DNA of 64,000 nt, taken from CAYRHJ01 sp964424105. Its GTDB lineage: Bacteria > Planctomycetota > Phycisphaerae > UBA1845. A program made the translations under genes and the position numbers. Where the stretch lies: contig CAYRHJ010000015.1 in the NCBI GenBank assembly GCA_964424105.1, positions 8,937 to 72,936 of the forward strand, read 5' to 3'. Under the pieces are notes generated by a model. It made no database searches, was not told where the DNA came from, and worked only from the letters and a program-made list of their open reading frames with translations. The stretch's first letter is position 1. Every line of letters begins with the position of its first letter. Shown here piece by piece: positions 44,581 through 53,719 of the stretch.

Positions 44581-45650
44581 TGCACCGATCGAAGTTCCCA
44601 ATCGCCATGACCGCCCTGTTGTGGGGCACGGTCTCCGGATGCGCCATCGTCCCAAAATCCCTGCCCGCCGCGGAAAAAAAAGAACTGGTCCAGCGGGCCG
44701 TTCACGCGGTGAAACAAGCCGTGCGTTACGAACACGCCGGGTCGATTCGGGCCATGGGAATCGAGATCCTTCAGCGGCATCTGGGAATCGACGCTCGTCC
44801 CTGGGTGCGCCTCGCCCTACAGGACAAGGAACCGGGCGTTCGTTTCGCGGCCCTCTTGGCCGCCGGAAGCTCGAAAGATTCGCAATCCGAACCGCTGATC
44901 CGATCGCTTTGCGAGGACCCGGACCCCAATCTGCAATTGGGCGCGTTCTACGCGTTGCACCAACTCGGCGACACCCAATATGCCGCCCGCATGCCGCCCC
45001 TTCTTTTGAACCATCCGTCACCGGACGTCCGGCGCAACACCGCCTTCATACTTGGCTTGATAGGGGAACCCGGCGCCGTGTCACTGCTCGCTCGAGCCAT
45101 GAAAGATGCCGACGATTCCGTGCGGGATCAGGCCCTCATCTCGATGGCCCGGCTCCGAAACGCGGAGGCGATTCAACAACTGACTTTTTCAGCCAACTCG
45201 GGCGACGGACTTCGACGGGTCCAAGCCCTGAACGCCTTGGCGGAGCTTGATTCCAAGCCCTTGCTCAAGACCTTTCATTACAAGCTGACCGAAGGCGAGT
45301 TCATCGAGGTCCGACTGGCAGCCGCACGTGGTTTGGGGCGATTAGGCAACGCCCAAGGGTTTAACTTGGCGATGGAGGCACTGGAATTCAACCATCCCGA
45401 CAGAAGCGTGCCCGATGATCCGCCGCGTGAACAGATCATGCGCGTCCGACAACTCGCCGCACGGGCCGTGGGAGCCATCGGCGATGAACGCGCTCTTTCC
45501 GCCCTGCGCCGCTGCATGGAAGACCCCGTCGATCCTCGCATTCAATTAGCCGCCGCCGACGCCATTCTGGAAATCGCAGGACCTCCCGCCAACGATTCGC
45601 TACCTTGGGCTGACAGCGGAAATCGAATATCGCCGGGAGACCGCCCTTGA
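44577..45650 (+). CDS. HEAT-repeat lipoprotein
   Basis: 357 residues. The lipoprotein signal ends in a lipobox (TALLWGTVSGCAIVP). The mature part is a chain of HEAT_2-type helical repeats, for example RPWVRLALQDKEPGVRFAALLAAG, NTAFILGLIGEPGAVSLLARAMKD and AARAVGAIGDERALSALRRCMED. Overlaps lnt upstream and mreD downstream by 4 bp each, so it belongs to the cell-shape cluster. A scaffold for the elongation complex is a reasonable guess. Confidence 0.75.
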   Translation: MMHRSKFPIAMTALLWGTVSGCAIVPKSLPAAEKKELVQRAVHAVKQAVRYEHAGSIRAMGIEILQRHLGIDARPWVRLALQDKEPGVRFAALLAAGSSKDSQSEPLIRSLCEDPDPNLQLGAFYALHQLGDTQYAARMPPLLLNHPSPDVRRNTAFILGLIGEPGAVSLLARAMKDADDSVRDQALISMARLRNAEAIQQLTFSANSGDGLRRVQALNALAELDSKPLLKTFHYKLTEGEFIEVRLAAARGLGRLGNAQGFNLAMEALEFNHPDRSVPDDPPREQIMRVRQLAARAVGAIGDERALSALRRCMEDPVDPRIQLAAADAILEIAGPPANDSLPWADSGNRISPGDRP

Positions 45651-46180
45651 ACTGGTTCATGTTCGGATGCTGCCTGTTGCTGGCCGTTACCGCCCAAACC
45701 ACTCTAACGCCCCTGATCAATCTCTACACCGTTCGACCGGACGTATTATTCATTCTGGTCGTTTTTTTCGCGCTCTATCTCAACGCGCCATCCGCACACC
45801 TGGCTGGCTGGATCCTGGGCTTGGTAGCCGACTTAACCAGCGTGGAACGCAACGGCCTATTCGCGCTGACGTTCCTGATAGCGGCCATCCTCGTCCATTC
45901 GATTCGCCGCGTCGTGTTTCTGAAAAACACGGTAACACACTTCGCCGTGACACTCCTCGCCGGATTACTCGTACAGCTCGTTTTTGTCGTCTATCGATTT
46001 TTCGTCTTGGATGAATTTCATATCGGAATGTCGCGTTTGCTGTCGGAATCCGTCTTGGCGGCGAGTTGGACGGCGGTCTGGGCCGTGCCCATTCACGCCG
46101 CCCTATGCAAAGGCTCCCGCTGGCTCGGACTGCACGTGTCATCATACTCCCACGCCGGATTACATTCCGTTTCAGGATGA
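45647..46180 (+). CDS. mreD: Rod shape-determining protein MreD
   Basis: 177 residues starting at TTG that overlaps the previous stop. Five to six membrane segments with the MreD pattern QTTLTPLINLYTVRPDVLFILVVFFALY, GLVADLTSVERNGLFALTF. It belongs to the elongasome with PBP2 and RodA, the next two genes. mreC and mreB are not in the window. Confidence 0.85.
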   Translation: MNWFMFGCCLLLAVTAQTTLTPLINLYTVRPDVLFILVVFFALYLNAPSAHLAGWILGLVADLTSVERNGLFALTFLIAAILVHSIRRVVFLKNTVTHFAVTLLAGLLVQLVFVVYRFFVLDEFHIGMSRLLSESVLAASWTAVWAVPIHAALCKGSRWLGLHVSSYSHAGLHSVSG

Positions 46181-46184
46181 CGCG

Positions 46185-48287
46185 ATGTTCCAGCAGCGAC
46201 TCAAACACTTGCTTTGCGGCGGCGCCTTGCTGACGGGTATCGTCGTATTCAGGCTCATCGACCTGCAAATCGTCCGCGCCGAATACTATCGCGACCGTGC
46301 CGAAGACGTGCTGCTCCGACCGGCCAAGACCCTGCCGTTCGCTCGCGGCCGAATTCTCGATCGCTGCGGTCGCGTCCTCGCAGCCGACGAGCCTTGTTGG
46401 GAAATTTCCGTTCAATTCGACCGCCTGAAAGACGATTTGTCCGACGTTCCACAGAACTCGGCTGATGCGGACCTGTGGACGCTCCTCAGCTCGTTCAGCC
46501 ACGAGCCGCTTGACGTTCTTCACCAGCGCCGCATGGAAATTGTGAACAAGGTCCGACGTTGGGCCGGCGTCGTCAGTGACCGTTTCGGCTACGAAGTGCC
46601 CATCCGCGAACAGAAAATCGCCCACCCCATCGTCACAGGCTTGGATGATCAAGCCCAAATCTCCGCTCGATTGCGATTTGATCAACACCCCGACGTCTCC
46701 ATCGACCACGGCAGCCGACGCATCTATGACCCGCACCCTTCGCTGGGACATTTACTGGGACATTTAGGCTCCGTCAGCGACGACGACCTCGCCAATGACA
46801 CCTTGCACGACGATCCGCTAGCCTCCTACACCGTAACAGACTCCAAAGGCATCGCGGGCATCGAATACGCCGCGGAACACACGTTGCGCGGTCGCAGGGG
46901 CCGGCTTCGATCCAATCGCCAAGGTGACGTCGTTGAGCACACACCAGCCGTGAACGGACAGGACGTCTCCTTGACTCTACACATCGGACTACAGGACGCC
47001 CTGTACAAAATGCTCGACCGTGAAGTCCATCAGGGGCCATTCTCCACGGGCGCCGCCTTGGTCGTCTTACATGTCCCCACTCGCGAGGTCCTCGCTCTCG
47101 TCTCCTACCCCGGCTTCGACGCAAATCAGCTCAGGGCCCGCTACGACGATCTTCGCCGCGACACCAAACACACCCCGCTGCGATTTCGCGCGCTGGCCAA
47201 CACCTACGAACCCGGCTCCATCGTCAAACCCCTCACCTGCATCGCCGCGCTGGCCGGCGGACTCATCACCACCACCGATACCTTCCACTGCAACGGGTAC
47301 TATCTGCCAAACGTCCGTGACCGATTGCGCTGCTGGCAGATTTCCGGCACCCAGCAGCGCAAGGCCCACGCCTCCGTCAACGTGTCCGCTGCCCTAGCCG
47401 GAAGTTGCAACGTCTTCATGTATCACCTCGGCGACCTATTGGGCGTCGATGCGCTCACCGGCTATTTCGACATGGCCGGCTTCGGGCGATCGACCGGCAT
47501 CGGCCTTTTGGAGGAACGCTCCGGAATCAACCCCACCGCGGATTGGCTCATGACCCATCGCAACGCACCCGCCACCGCCGGCCGCGCTAAAAACTTCGCC
47601 ATCGGACAGGGCGAGTTAAGCATCACGCCGTTGCAGGCCGCCAATCTCATGGCCGTCTACGCTTCCGGTGATTGGCGCCCAATCTCCATCGTACGCGACT
47701 CCGCCCCTCGCGAAACATGGAAACTCCCCGTAGACGCCGATTCATGGCTGGCAGTTCGCGACGGCCTTTTCCGGGTCACAAACGATCCCATCGGCGGGAC
47801 AGCCTATCACACCGCCCATTGGACGAACGGGCGATACACGCTTTGCGGCAAGACCGGAAGCGCGACGACACCGCCCTCGCCGACACACTATCGAGTGGAT
47901 TACTTCGATGCGGACGGTCAGGCTGCTTCGCGCGTCGTCCCCGCGAAAGTGCGGTCGCACGCCATCGAGGAATTCCAACGTTTGTATCCCCAAGCCATTC
48001 TTGACGAACGGGCCAACGTACGCGTCGAGGCCTATTGGCCGCCCAACCCGGACGATTCCGACGAGCGATACGCCCACGCATGGTTTGCGGGTTACTTGCA
48101 ACCCGTCGATTCCTATGGACGGGCCTTACACGACCAGCCGCCGCCGATCGCCTTCGCCCTGGTGGTCGAGTTCGGCGGCAGCGGCGGTTTCACCGCCGGT
48201 CCCATCGCCAAGGACGTGGCTGCTATCATTTGTGATCATTTGGGTGAATCGCTCGATCCCGATCAAGACGTGAAAGTTGACCGCTAA
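46185..48287 (+). CDS. mrdA: Penicillin-binding protein 2 (elongation transpeptidase)
   Basis: 700 residues. N-terminal membrane anchor (LLCGGALLTGIVVFRLIDLQIV), then a dimerisation domain and a transpeptidase with S345IVK (YEPGSIVKP), S407CN and K556TGS. The order of motifs and the PBP2-type N-terminus indicate class B transpeptidase. AGGA precedes the ATG at 46185. Two shorter linkers (e.g. after KTGS) are long for the family. It cross-links new peptidoglycan made by RodA, whose gene follows after 5 bp. Confidence 0.93.
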   Translation: MFQQRLKHLLCGGALLTGIVVFRLIDLQIVRAEYYRDRAEDVLLRPAKTLPFARGRILDRCGRVLAADEPCWEISVQFDRLKDDLSDVPQNSADADLWTLLSSFSHEPLDVLHQRRMEIVNKVRRWAGVVSDRFGYEVPIREQKIAHPIVTGLDDQAQISARLRFDQHPDVSIDHGSRRIYDPHPSLGHLLGHLGSVSDDDLANDTLHDDPLASYTVTDSKGIAGIEYAAEHTLRGRRGRLRSNRQGDVVEHTPAVNGQDVSLTLHIGLQDALYKMLDREVHQGPFSTGAALVVLHVPTREVLALVSYPGFDANQLRARYDDLRRDTKHTPLRFRALANTYEPGSIVKPLTCIAALAGGLITTTDTFHCNGYYLPNVRDRLRCWQISGTQQRKAHASVNVSAALAGSCNVFMYHLGDLLGVDALTGYFDMAGFGRSTGIGLLEERSGINPTADWLMTHRNAPATAGRAKNFAIGQGELSITPLQAANLMAVYASGDWRPISIVRDSAPRETWKLPVDADSWLAVRDGLFRVTNDPIGGTAYHTAHWTNGRYTLCGKTGSATTPPSPTHYRVDYFDADGQAASRVVPAKVRSHAIEEFQRLYPQAILDERANVRVEAYWPPNPDDSDERYAHAWFAGYLQPVDSYGRALHDQPPPIAFALVVEFGGSGGFTAGPIAKDVAAIICDHLGESLDPDQDVKVDR

Positions 48288-48292
48288 ACAAC

Positions 48293-49567
48293 ATGCGACT
48301 CTCCCGACTCACCCAGCCCGGTTGGGCCATCGTCTTCGCCGCGGCCACGCTCTTCGTCATCGGCCTCCTTTCGATTTATGCAACGGAAACCGATTCCTCC
48401 GATTGGCCACGTAACACCATCAAGCAACTCGCAACCTTGCTGCTGGGCATCGGCATTTCCATGGCCATCCTTCGCCTGCAATATGATTGGTTCATGCGTC
48501 ATGCCGGGCTGATCGTCGCATTGGCCGTGGCTGCATTGGTCCCGCTCGTCTTAGCGCGCTACATTTCGTTCGGAAACCTGATTCCTCACCGCCGCGGATC
48601 GTATCGATGGATTCAATTGCCCGCATTCCAATTGCAACCGTCGGAATTCATGAAGGTCGCCTACATCATTGGATTGGCCGCTTACCTCCGCTTTCGACAA
48701 AATTACCGCACCTTCAAGGGTCTGCTCATCCCCGTTCTCGGCTCCGCGATTCCAATGTTCCTCATTCTGCTCGAACCGGATCTCGGCACCGTCCTGCTCA
48801 TGATCCCCGTGTTGTTCGTCATGCTCTACGTTGCCGGCGCCAAAATCAAACACTTAGCCGCCCTCGCCGGAATCGGCCTGATGGCGGCGCCCCTCGCGTG
48901 GGTTGGCATGCAACCCTATCAGAAGTCACGTTTCCTCGGCGTGCTGTTTCAGTCGGACGCCTTGCGCGAACGGATCATCCAGCAACCCGACAAGTTCGAT
49001 TTCCTGGCCACTCCACGACAGGCACTCCAATGGGAAGTCGATAGCGGAATGCAGCTCCTGCGTTCCAAGGCCGCGCTCGGTTCCGGCGCGATGACCGGCC
49101 AAGGTTGGCGACAAGGGACTTTCGTCGAATACAACTTTTTGCCCGACCGACACAATGATTTTGTTTTCGCCATCGTGGGACACCAATGGGGCTTCATGGG
49201 TTGCCTGCTGGTCCTGCTCTGCTACGGCGTGATCGTGTTGGCCGGCGTCGAAATCACAGCCTCCAACGACGAGCCTTTCGCCAGATTGCTCGCGGTCGGC
49301 GTCATCGCCCTCATGACCAGCCAAGCCATGATCAACATCGGAATGACCCTCGGCCTGATGCCGATCACCGGCATGACGCTTCCGTTCGTCAGCTACGGCG
49401 GCAGCAGCCTGTTAACCAATATGATCGCCATCAGCCTGCTACTGAGTGTCGGCCGCCGCCGCCCGTTTTTACTGGCCAATCGCCCGTTCGAATTCGGAAG
49501 ATCGCAGTCCTCCGCCTCCGAGCTACGCCCCATGCCGACCTATCGCTCGCGAAATTTCAACACCTGA
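48293..49567 (+). CDS. rodA: Peptidoglycan glycosyltransferase RodA
   Basis: 424 residues, SEDS family with ten membrane segments. Motifs: RRGSYRWIQLPAFQLQPSEFMKVAYI, ILLEPDLGTVLLMIPVLFV, WRQGTFVEYNFLPDRHNDFVFAIVGHQWGF and LPFVSYGGSSLLTNM. It polymerises lipid II glycan strands with PBP2. The PBP2 pairing makes RodA more likely than FtsW. Ends the lnt-to-rodA cluster. Confidence 0.94.
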   Translation: MRLSRLTQPGWAIVFAAATLFVIGLLSIYATETDSSDWPRNTIKQLATLLLGIGISMAILRLQYDWFMRHAGLIVALAVAALVPLVLARYISFGNLIPHRRGSYRWIQLPAFQLQPSEFMKVAYIIGLAAYLRFRQNYRTFKGLLIPVLGSAIPMFLILLEPDLGTVLLMIPVLFVMLYVAGAKIKHLAALAGIGLMAAPLAWVGMQPYQKSRFLGVLFQSDALRERIIQQPDKFDFLATPRQALQWEVDSGMQLLRSKAALGSGAMTGQGWRQGTFVEYNFLPDRHNDFVFAIVGHQWGFMGCLLVLLCYGVIVLAGVEITASNDEPFARLLAVGVIALMTSQAMINIGMTLGLMPITGMTLPFVSYGGSSLLTNMIAISLLLSVGRRRPFLLANRPFEFGRSQSSASELRPMPTYRSRNFNT

Positions 49568-49915
49568 ACGTTGAACCGCGACCCTTTTTTCAACTCGGCA
49601 TGCAACCCTCTTCGCGACCATATCAGGTGCCTGCGACATGGCGACGAAGCCCGAAAACATCGCAACACGGTCGCGTCCGATCAGATCCAGCGCCATCCAA
49701 ATGCCCGCGGGGGGGACGACGAAATAAGACGTGAATCTATCCGGGACTCGTTTCCACTGCGCCTTGTTAGCTTATATTGTATACAAGGTTAGCGGGAATG
49801 CCGGCCAACGGACAGGGGGGATGCCCTCGAAATCCCCGCGCCGACCCACTCGATTGCTTTGTTTCACAATTTGAATCCTGTCCCGCAACGACTGACAGGA
49901 AGGGGGCTTAGTCCG
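49568..49915. other. Spacer after rodA
   Basis: No gene I trust. It has an AT-rich stretch (about 49762-49785, with tatattgtatacaagg, arms ccttgt/acaagg) that may hold a promoter or operator, and a small hairpin ggggat/atcccc at about 49818-49840. Confidence 0.5.
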
Positions 49916-50236
49916 ATGTCAAATGCAACACGTGTACAGCCTATAGGACCTGACCAGGCCTTGGCCTTGTCGCCCCAGGAACAATCCACATTGGACCGCG
50001 AGCTTGAACGGATCAACCAGGCCCTGATTGGCATACGACACAGCGAGGGATTCTTGAGCGTCAACCTCCGGACTATCGGACAGCGCGTCCTCGATGAAAT
50101 CATCCGCCAATATGAACTCGCCGGTTGGGGCAGCGTTGAGGTGGACCGGGAAAACAACTCGCTTCGATTCTATACGCGCCGATTCCTCAAAGGCGCCAAA
50201 CAACCGAACATCAGCCGACTCCGTCCCGTCGCGTAA
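49916..50236 (+). CDS. Small conserved-looking soluble protein, function unknown
   Basis: 106 residues; AGGAAGGGGG precedes the ATG. Predicted helix (LSPQEQSTLDRELERINQALIGIRHSEGFLS) followed by RQYELAGWGSVEVDRENNSLRFYTRRF. No recognised motif. Coding character and strong ribosome site support it as a real gene. It is monocistronic before an SDR gene. Confidence 0.6.
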   Translation: MSNATRVQPIGPDQALALSPQEQSTLDRELERINQALIGIRHSEGFLSVNLRTIGQRVLDEIIRQYELAGWGSVEVDRENNSLRFYTRRFLKGAKQPNISRLRPVA

Positions 50237-50352
50237 CGCGCTGAATTCGCGGGACGAATCAGACCTTGACACCCGCCGTTTTTCGCGTGATGGATGGTCG
50301 ATTACGAGCGTCAGCGCGTGACGATACGACGATCGTATGATACCGTTAAACC

Positions 50353-51183
50353 ATGAATAGGACATGGTTGATCACGGGCTGTTCGACAGGCTTTGGCCGA
50401 CTTTTGGCTCAAACGCTGCTCGACAGGGGCGAGTCCGTCGCCGCCACCGCCCGCAACGTCGATCAATTGGCTGACATTGGGCCGGACGCGGGCGGGAAAA
50501 TCGCCCGATTGGCGATGGATGTCACCCGCGGGTCACAGATCAGAACCGCCATCCAGGCCGCATACGAGCAGTTCGGTCGAATCGACGTTCTCGTGAATAA
50601 CGCCGGGTATGGATACTTCTCCACGCACGAAGAAGGCGACATCGATGAAATCCGGCGAATGTTCGAGACCAACGTGATGGGTCTGATTCGCGTCACCCAA
50701 GCCGTGCTGCCCGAAATGCGGGTTAGAAAGAGCGGCGTCATCGTGAACGTCAGCAGCATCGCCGGCCGGGTCGCATTCCCCCGATCGAGTTTCTACAGCG
50801 CGTCCAAATTCGCGGTCGAAGCCATCAGCGAATCGCTGCATCATGAAGTCCGCCCGTTGGGCATTCGCGTCATCGTGATCGAGCCGGGTTCTTTCGATAC
50901 GGATTTCGGGCCGCGGTCAGCCGTCCGATCACCGGGACTAACCGACCCCAGCGCGCCATACGCGGCCCAGGCGGCCACGTGGTCCGCCGTCGCTGCCAAG
51001 CTGCTGCCCCGTAGACAAGATCCTATGGTGGTCGTGGAACGCATCATCGAGTGTGTCAATCGAAACGAAGGCTTTCTGCGCGTTCCCGTCGGGACGGACG
51101 CCATATCGCTCGTACAGGTACGCGAATCATCCGGTGAGGCCGAGTTTATCAGAACCATGAATGCGCGATACAACGCCCCATAA
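50353..51183 (+). CDS. Classical short-chain dehydrogenase/reductase
   Basis: 276 residues. NAD(P) motif TGCSTGFGRLLAQ, NNAGYGYFS, catalytic serine in VIVNVSSIAGRVAFP and YSASKFAVEAISESL. Complete catalytic Ser-Tyr-Lys set, so an active oxidoreductase; the substrate is unknown. Stands alone on the plus strand. Confidence 0.88.
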   Translation: MNRTWLITGCSTGFGRLLAQTLLDRGESVAATARNVDQLADIGPDAGGKIARLAMDVTRGSQIRTAIQAAYEQFGRIDVLVNNAGYGYFSTHEEGDIDEIRRMFETNVMGLIRVTQAVLPEMRVRKSGVIVNVSSIAGRVAFPRSSFYSASKFAVEAISESLHHEVRPLGIRVIVIEPGSFDTDFGPRSAVRSPGLTDPSAPYAAQAATWSAVAAKLLPRRQDPMVVVERIIECVNRNEGFLRVPVGTDAISLVQVRESSGEAEFIRTMNARYNAP

Positions 51184-51361
51184 TCCAGCCGCCATACCAA
51201 GACCCGCTTTTTCCGCACGTCCGCCGCCGCGCAGGCCGAATCAAGAACCAGTGCGCCGTTTGTGTTTTGCAATCGCCGGCGTGTATTACATCGTATACTG
51301 TGGAGAGGCACGTGGGTGGCCTTCGAGGCAGGACCATTTGCATATCATCCGGAGGTAATCT

Positions 51362-51739
51362 GTGAACGCCGTAGACATCAAGGAATTCGTGCCGCTCAAT
51401 CGCCAAAACCTCACCAAACTGATCGAGAATCGTCATGCCAGCGACGGACACGGCAAAGCCCGGCGACGATTGTCGCGCTGGCCATTCCCCGGTCCGTTGC
51501 AAATCTGGTTGAAAACGGCCGCCGGCGAGGAACTCGAAATTTTCGGCACGTGTCATAATCTCAACGAGCACGGCGCCGGAGTAAGCTGCGAACGATACAT
51601 CGAGCCTGGCACGCGCGTCCCCATTGCCATCCACCAACCGGAGGCCACTTACCACGGCGAGGGTGTCGTCCGCCACTGCACCCCGTCAAGATCCGAATAT
51701 TTCATCGGTATCGAATTCGTCGAAACCGACATGGATTAG
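51362..51739 (+). CDS. PilZ-domain protein
   Basis: 125 residues from GTG with GGAGGT upstream. Signature: RRRLSRWPFPGPLQIWL (RxxxR) and HNLNEHGAGVSC (usual D/NxSxxG is N-x-N-x-x-G), then EYFIGIEF. Likely binds c-di-GMP, although the second motif is altered. It may receive signal from the HD-GYP/GT2 system upstream in the window. Confidence 0.75.
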   Translation: MNAVDIKEFVPLNRQNLTKLIENRHASDGHGKARRRLSRWPFPGPLQIWLKTAAGEELEIFGTCHNLNEHGAGVSCERYIEPGTRVPIAIHQPEATYHGEGVVRHCTPSRSEYFIGIEFVETDMD

Positions 51740-51763
51740 TCGCCGCCCAAAATCGCAACGGCC

Positions 51764-51925
51764 ATGTCATTCCGGGCCAGGTCGTCATTGCGCGCAGGCC
51801 GCCATTCCGCGCAATCCGTCATTCCGCGCAAGCCGTCATTCCGCGCAATCCGTCATTCCGGCGCAAGCCGGAATCCAGCCGTCAAGACGCTGACCTGGAC
51901 TCCGGCTTTCGCCGGAGTGACGACG
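51764..51925. repeat. Dispersed gtcattccggcgcaagccggaatccag repeats with 17-bp tandem array
   Basis: At 51784-51869, five tandem units of 17-18 bp (gtcattccgcgcaagcc and variants) run into a standard copy of the element and an inverted copy (ctggactccggctttcgccgg). The same family occurs at 24389-24441, 24979-25007, 39062-39098, 54465-54535, 54699-54793 and 63891-63985. Confidence 0.85.
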
Positions 51926-51931
51926 GGGTCA

Positions 51932-52741
51932 TCAGGTTGGTGCGGCCATCGCCGGCGTGACCGGGCTTCGCCGACCACCAATAATGCCGCGTTTCGACGG
52001 GTCGCGCAAAAAGCCGACGATCTGCCGGCCGGGCGCAGAAACCAATTCACGATCCAATCGATCAATCGCATCCTGTAGACCGCGACCTGATCGATACAAA
52101 ATCCTATAGGCCTGCTTGATTTCCAGACGCTCCTCGCTCGTAAACCCCGCCCGACGCACGCCCACCACATTCACGCCCACGCATTCGTCGCGTCCGTCAG
52201 CCATGAAAAACGGTGGAATGTCCCGACTGATTTTCGTAAGTCCTCCGACCATCACCAGTCGGCCAACGCGCACAAACTGGTGAATTCCGACGTACGCAGA
52301 CAGGAACGCCCCGTCCCCGATTTCGGCATAACCCGCCAGGAGCGCCCCATTCGCCATTTTCACGTCGTTTCCCATACGCACGTTGTGGGCGATGTGCGCG
52401 TAGGCCATGATATAGCAACGTTCGCCCACCACCGTTTCGGATTCCGCTTTCGTCCCGCGATGAATGGATGCGCCTTCCCGCACCACCGTTCCATCGCCGA
52501 TTCGGCAATAACTGCGACCGTCTTTGTAGGCCAAGTCCTGCGGAAGATGACCGATCACCGCGTGGGGATGAATCTGACAATCCGCGCCGATCGTCGTGCC
52601 CCCGCCAATGTAGGCATGCGGATAGATGCAGCATCGCGGGCCGATCGTCACCGGCCCGTCGATGATAGCGTACGCCCGCACGTCCGCCGTGGCATCCACG
52701 TCGGCCTTGGAATCCACAATCGCCGTCGGATGAATAGCCAT
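51932..52741 (-). CDS. lpxA: UDP-N-acetylglucosamine O-acyltransferase
   Basis: First step of lipid A synthesis. 269 residues of left-handed beta-helix hexapeptide repeats (IHPTAIVDSKADV, IGPRCCIYPHAYIGGGTTIGADCQIHPHAVIG) with the catalytic His region MAYAHIAHNVRMGNDV and MVGGLTKISRDIPPFFM, then a helical C-terminus. The ATG at 52741 fits the family; an ATG at 52759 is possible. It indicates a lipopolysaccharide-type outer membrane. A TATAAT lies upstream on its strand near 52820. Confidence 0.93.
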   Translation of the reverse strand: MAIHPTAIVDSKADVDATADVRAYAIIDGPVTIGPRCCIYPHAYIGGGTTIGADCQIHPHAVIGHLPQDLAYKDGRSYCRIGDGTVVREGASIHRGTKAESETVVGERCYIMAYAHIAHNVRMGNDVKMANGALLAGYAEIGDGAFLSAYVGIHQFVRVGRLVMVGGLTKISRDIPPFFMADGRDECVGVNVVGVRRAGFTSEERLEIKQAYRILYRSGRGLQDAIDRLDRELVSAPGRQIVGFLRDPSKRGIIGGRRSPVTPAMAAPT

Positions 52742-52995
52742 GAGCGAATCATACGGCATTATCTTGCCAGGAAAAGAACGCGACCGGACAAATGCGATTG
52801 TTCGGCCTTGACGCATTATATTATCGGACTATGGTGATTGTGTTCTGGTTCAAACGGTTCCCAACGTGTTTCCTGACAAATATTTACGCAACAATCGGCA
52901 TTCGAGGGGCGTTATGCCTGTTCATGTAAACCAATATCACCGGTTATAGTATCACTGCGCAGATTCGATGATCGGAATGGATAAAACGTGACCTG

Positions 52996-53610
52996 ATGTT
53001 GTCGCCGCTAATCAAATCGATGGGTTCACGTCGCGGGTTCACGCTCATTGAGCTGTTGGTGGTCATTTCCGTCATCGCCTTGCTGTTATCGATCCTGCTT
53101 CCATCGTTTCGATCGGCCCGGCGGCAGGCCAAGATGACGGTTTGCGGGACCCACCTGCGACAGATCGGCGTAGCCATGCAAGGGTACATCCAATCGCACG
53201 GCGATCGGTTTCCATTCGCGTCGCAGTTTCCGTCGATTGGGCCCATTCCGATAGACGCGGATGAACCGATCTATATCGCCGAAGTGCTCGAAACCTACGT
53301 GAACAACAACACGAAAGTTTTCCAATGCCCAGCCGACCTGCCCGGACGTGAAACTCGTCCCGCCCCTAACACAGGAAAAAGCTATTTTCAGTCGGAGCGT
53401 TCCAGCTATGAATACCGATCACGAATGTTGGGCGGCAGAAACATGGACGAGATGGCCAACATGTTTGAACAGTTTTCCGGCGACGTCATACCGGTCAACA
53501 CGATCTGGTACATGAGAGATTGGGTTGGCTTTCATGCCCAAAAATCACAGGGCCGATCCAGAAACTACTTGTACGTTGACGGTCACGTGGCCGATTTTGA
53601 AAAGTTTTGA
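52996..53610 (+). CDS. Type II pseudopilin/prepilin-like protein, planctomycete H-x9-DG type
   Basis: 204 residues. The prepilin N-terminus RRGFTLIELLVVISVIALLLSIL has the cleavable Gly-Phe with Glu5. The C-terminus FHAQKSQGRSRNYLYVDGHVADF is the H-x9-DG motif region characteristic of large planctomycete pilin-like families. A role in secretion or adhesion is unknown. No pilus assembly genes are nearby. Confidence 0.88.
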   Translation: MLSPLIKSMGSRRGFTLIELLVVISVIALLLSILLPSFRSARRQAKMTVCGTHLRQIGVAMQGYIQSHGDRFPFASQFPSIGPIPIDADEPIYIAEVLETYVNNNTKVFQCPADLPGRETRPAPNTGKSYFQSERSSYEYRSRMLGGRNMDEMANMFEQFSGDVIPVNTIWYMRDWVGFHAQKSQGRSRNYLYVDGHVADFEKF

Positions 53611-53719
53611 AAATACGAGGCGCGTCGAGCTTGGTATAACGTTGTGGGCGATGCGAAGCCGAGCAAGTTGGCCGAGAGTTCGGAATCGCAAGGGGTTGGC
53701 AGCGAAAGGAAAACGAGCC

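Noticed and set aside
49571..49792. 73-residue frame after rodA
   Set aside because: No ribosome site, odd composition, TTG start; no supporting motif.
51784..51869. CRISPR-like short repeats
   Set aside because: 17-bp tandem units without spacers, clearly related to a dispersed element.
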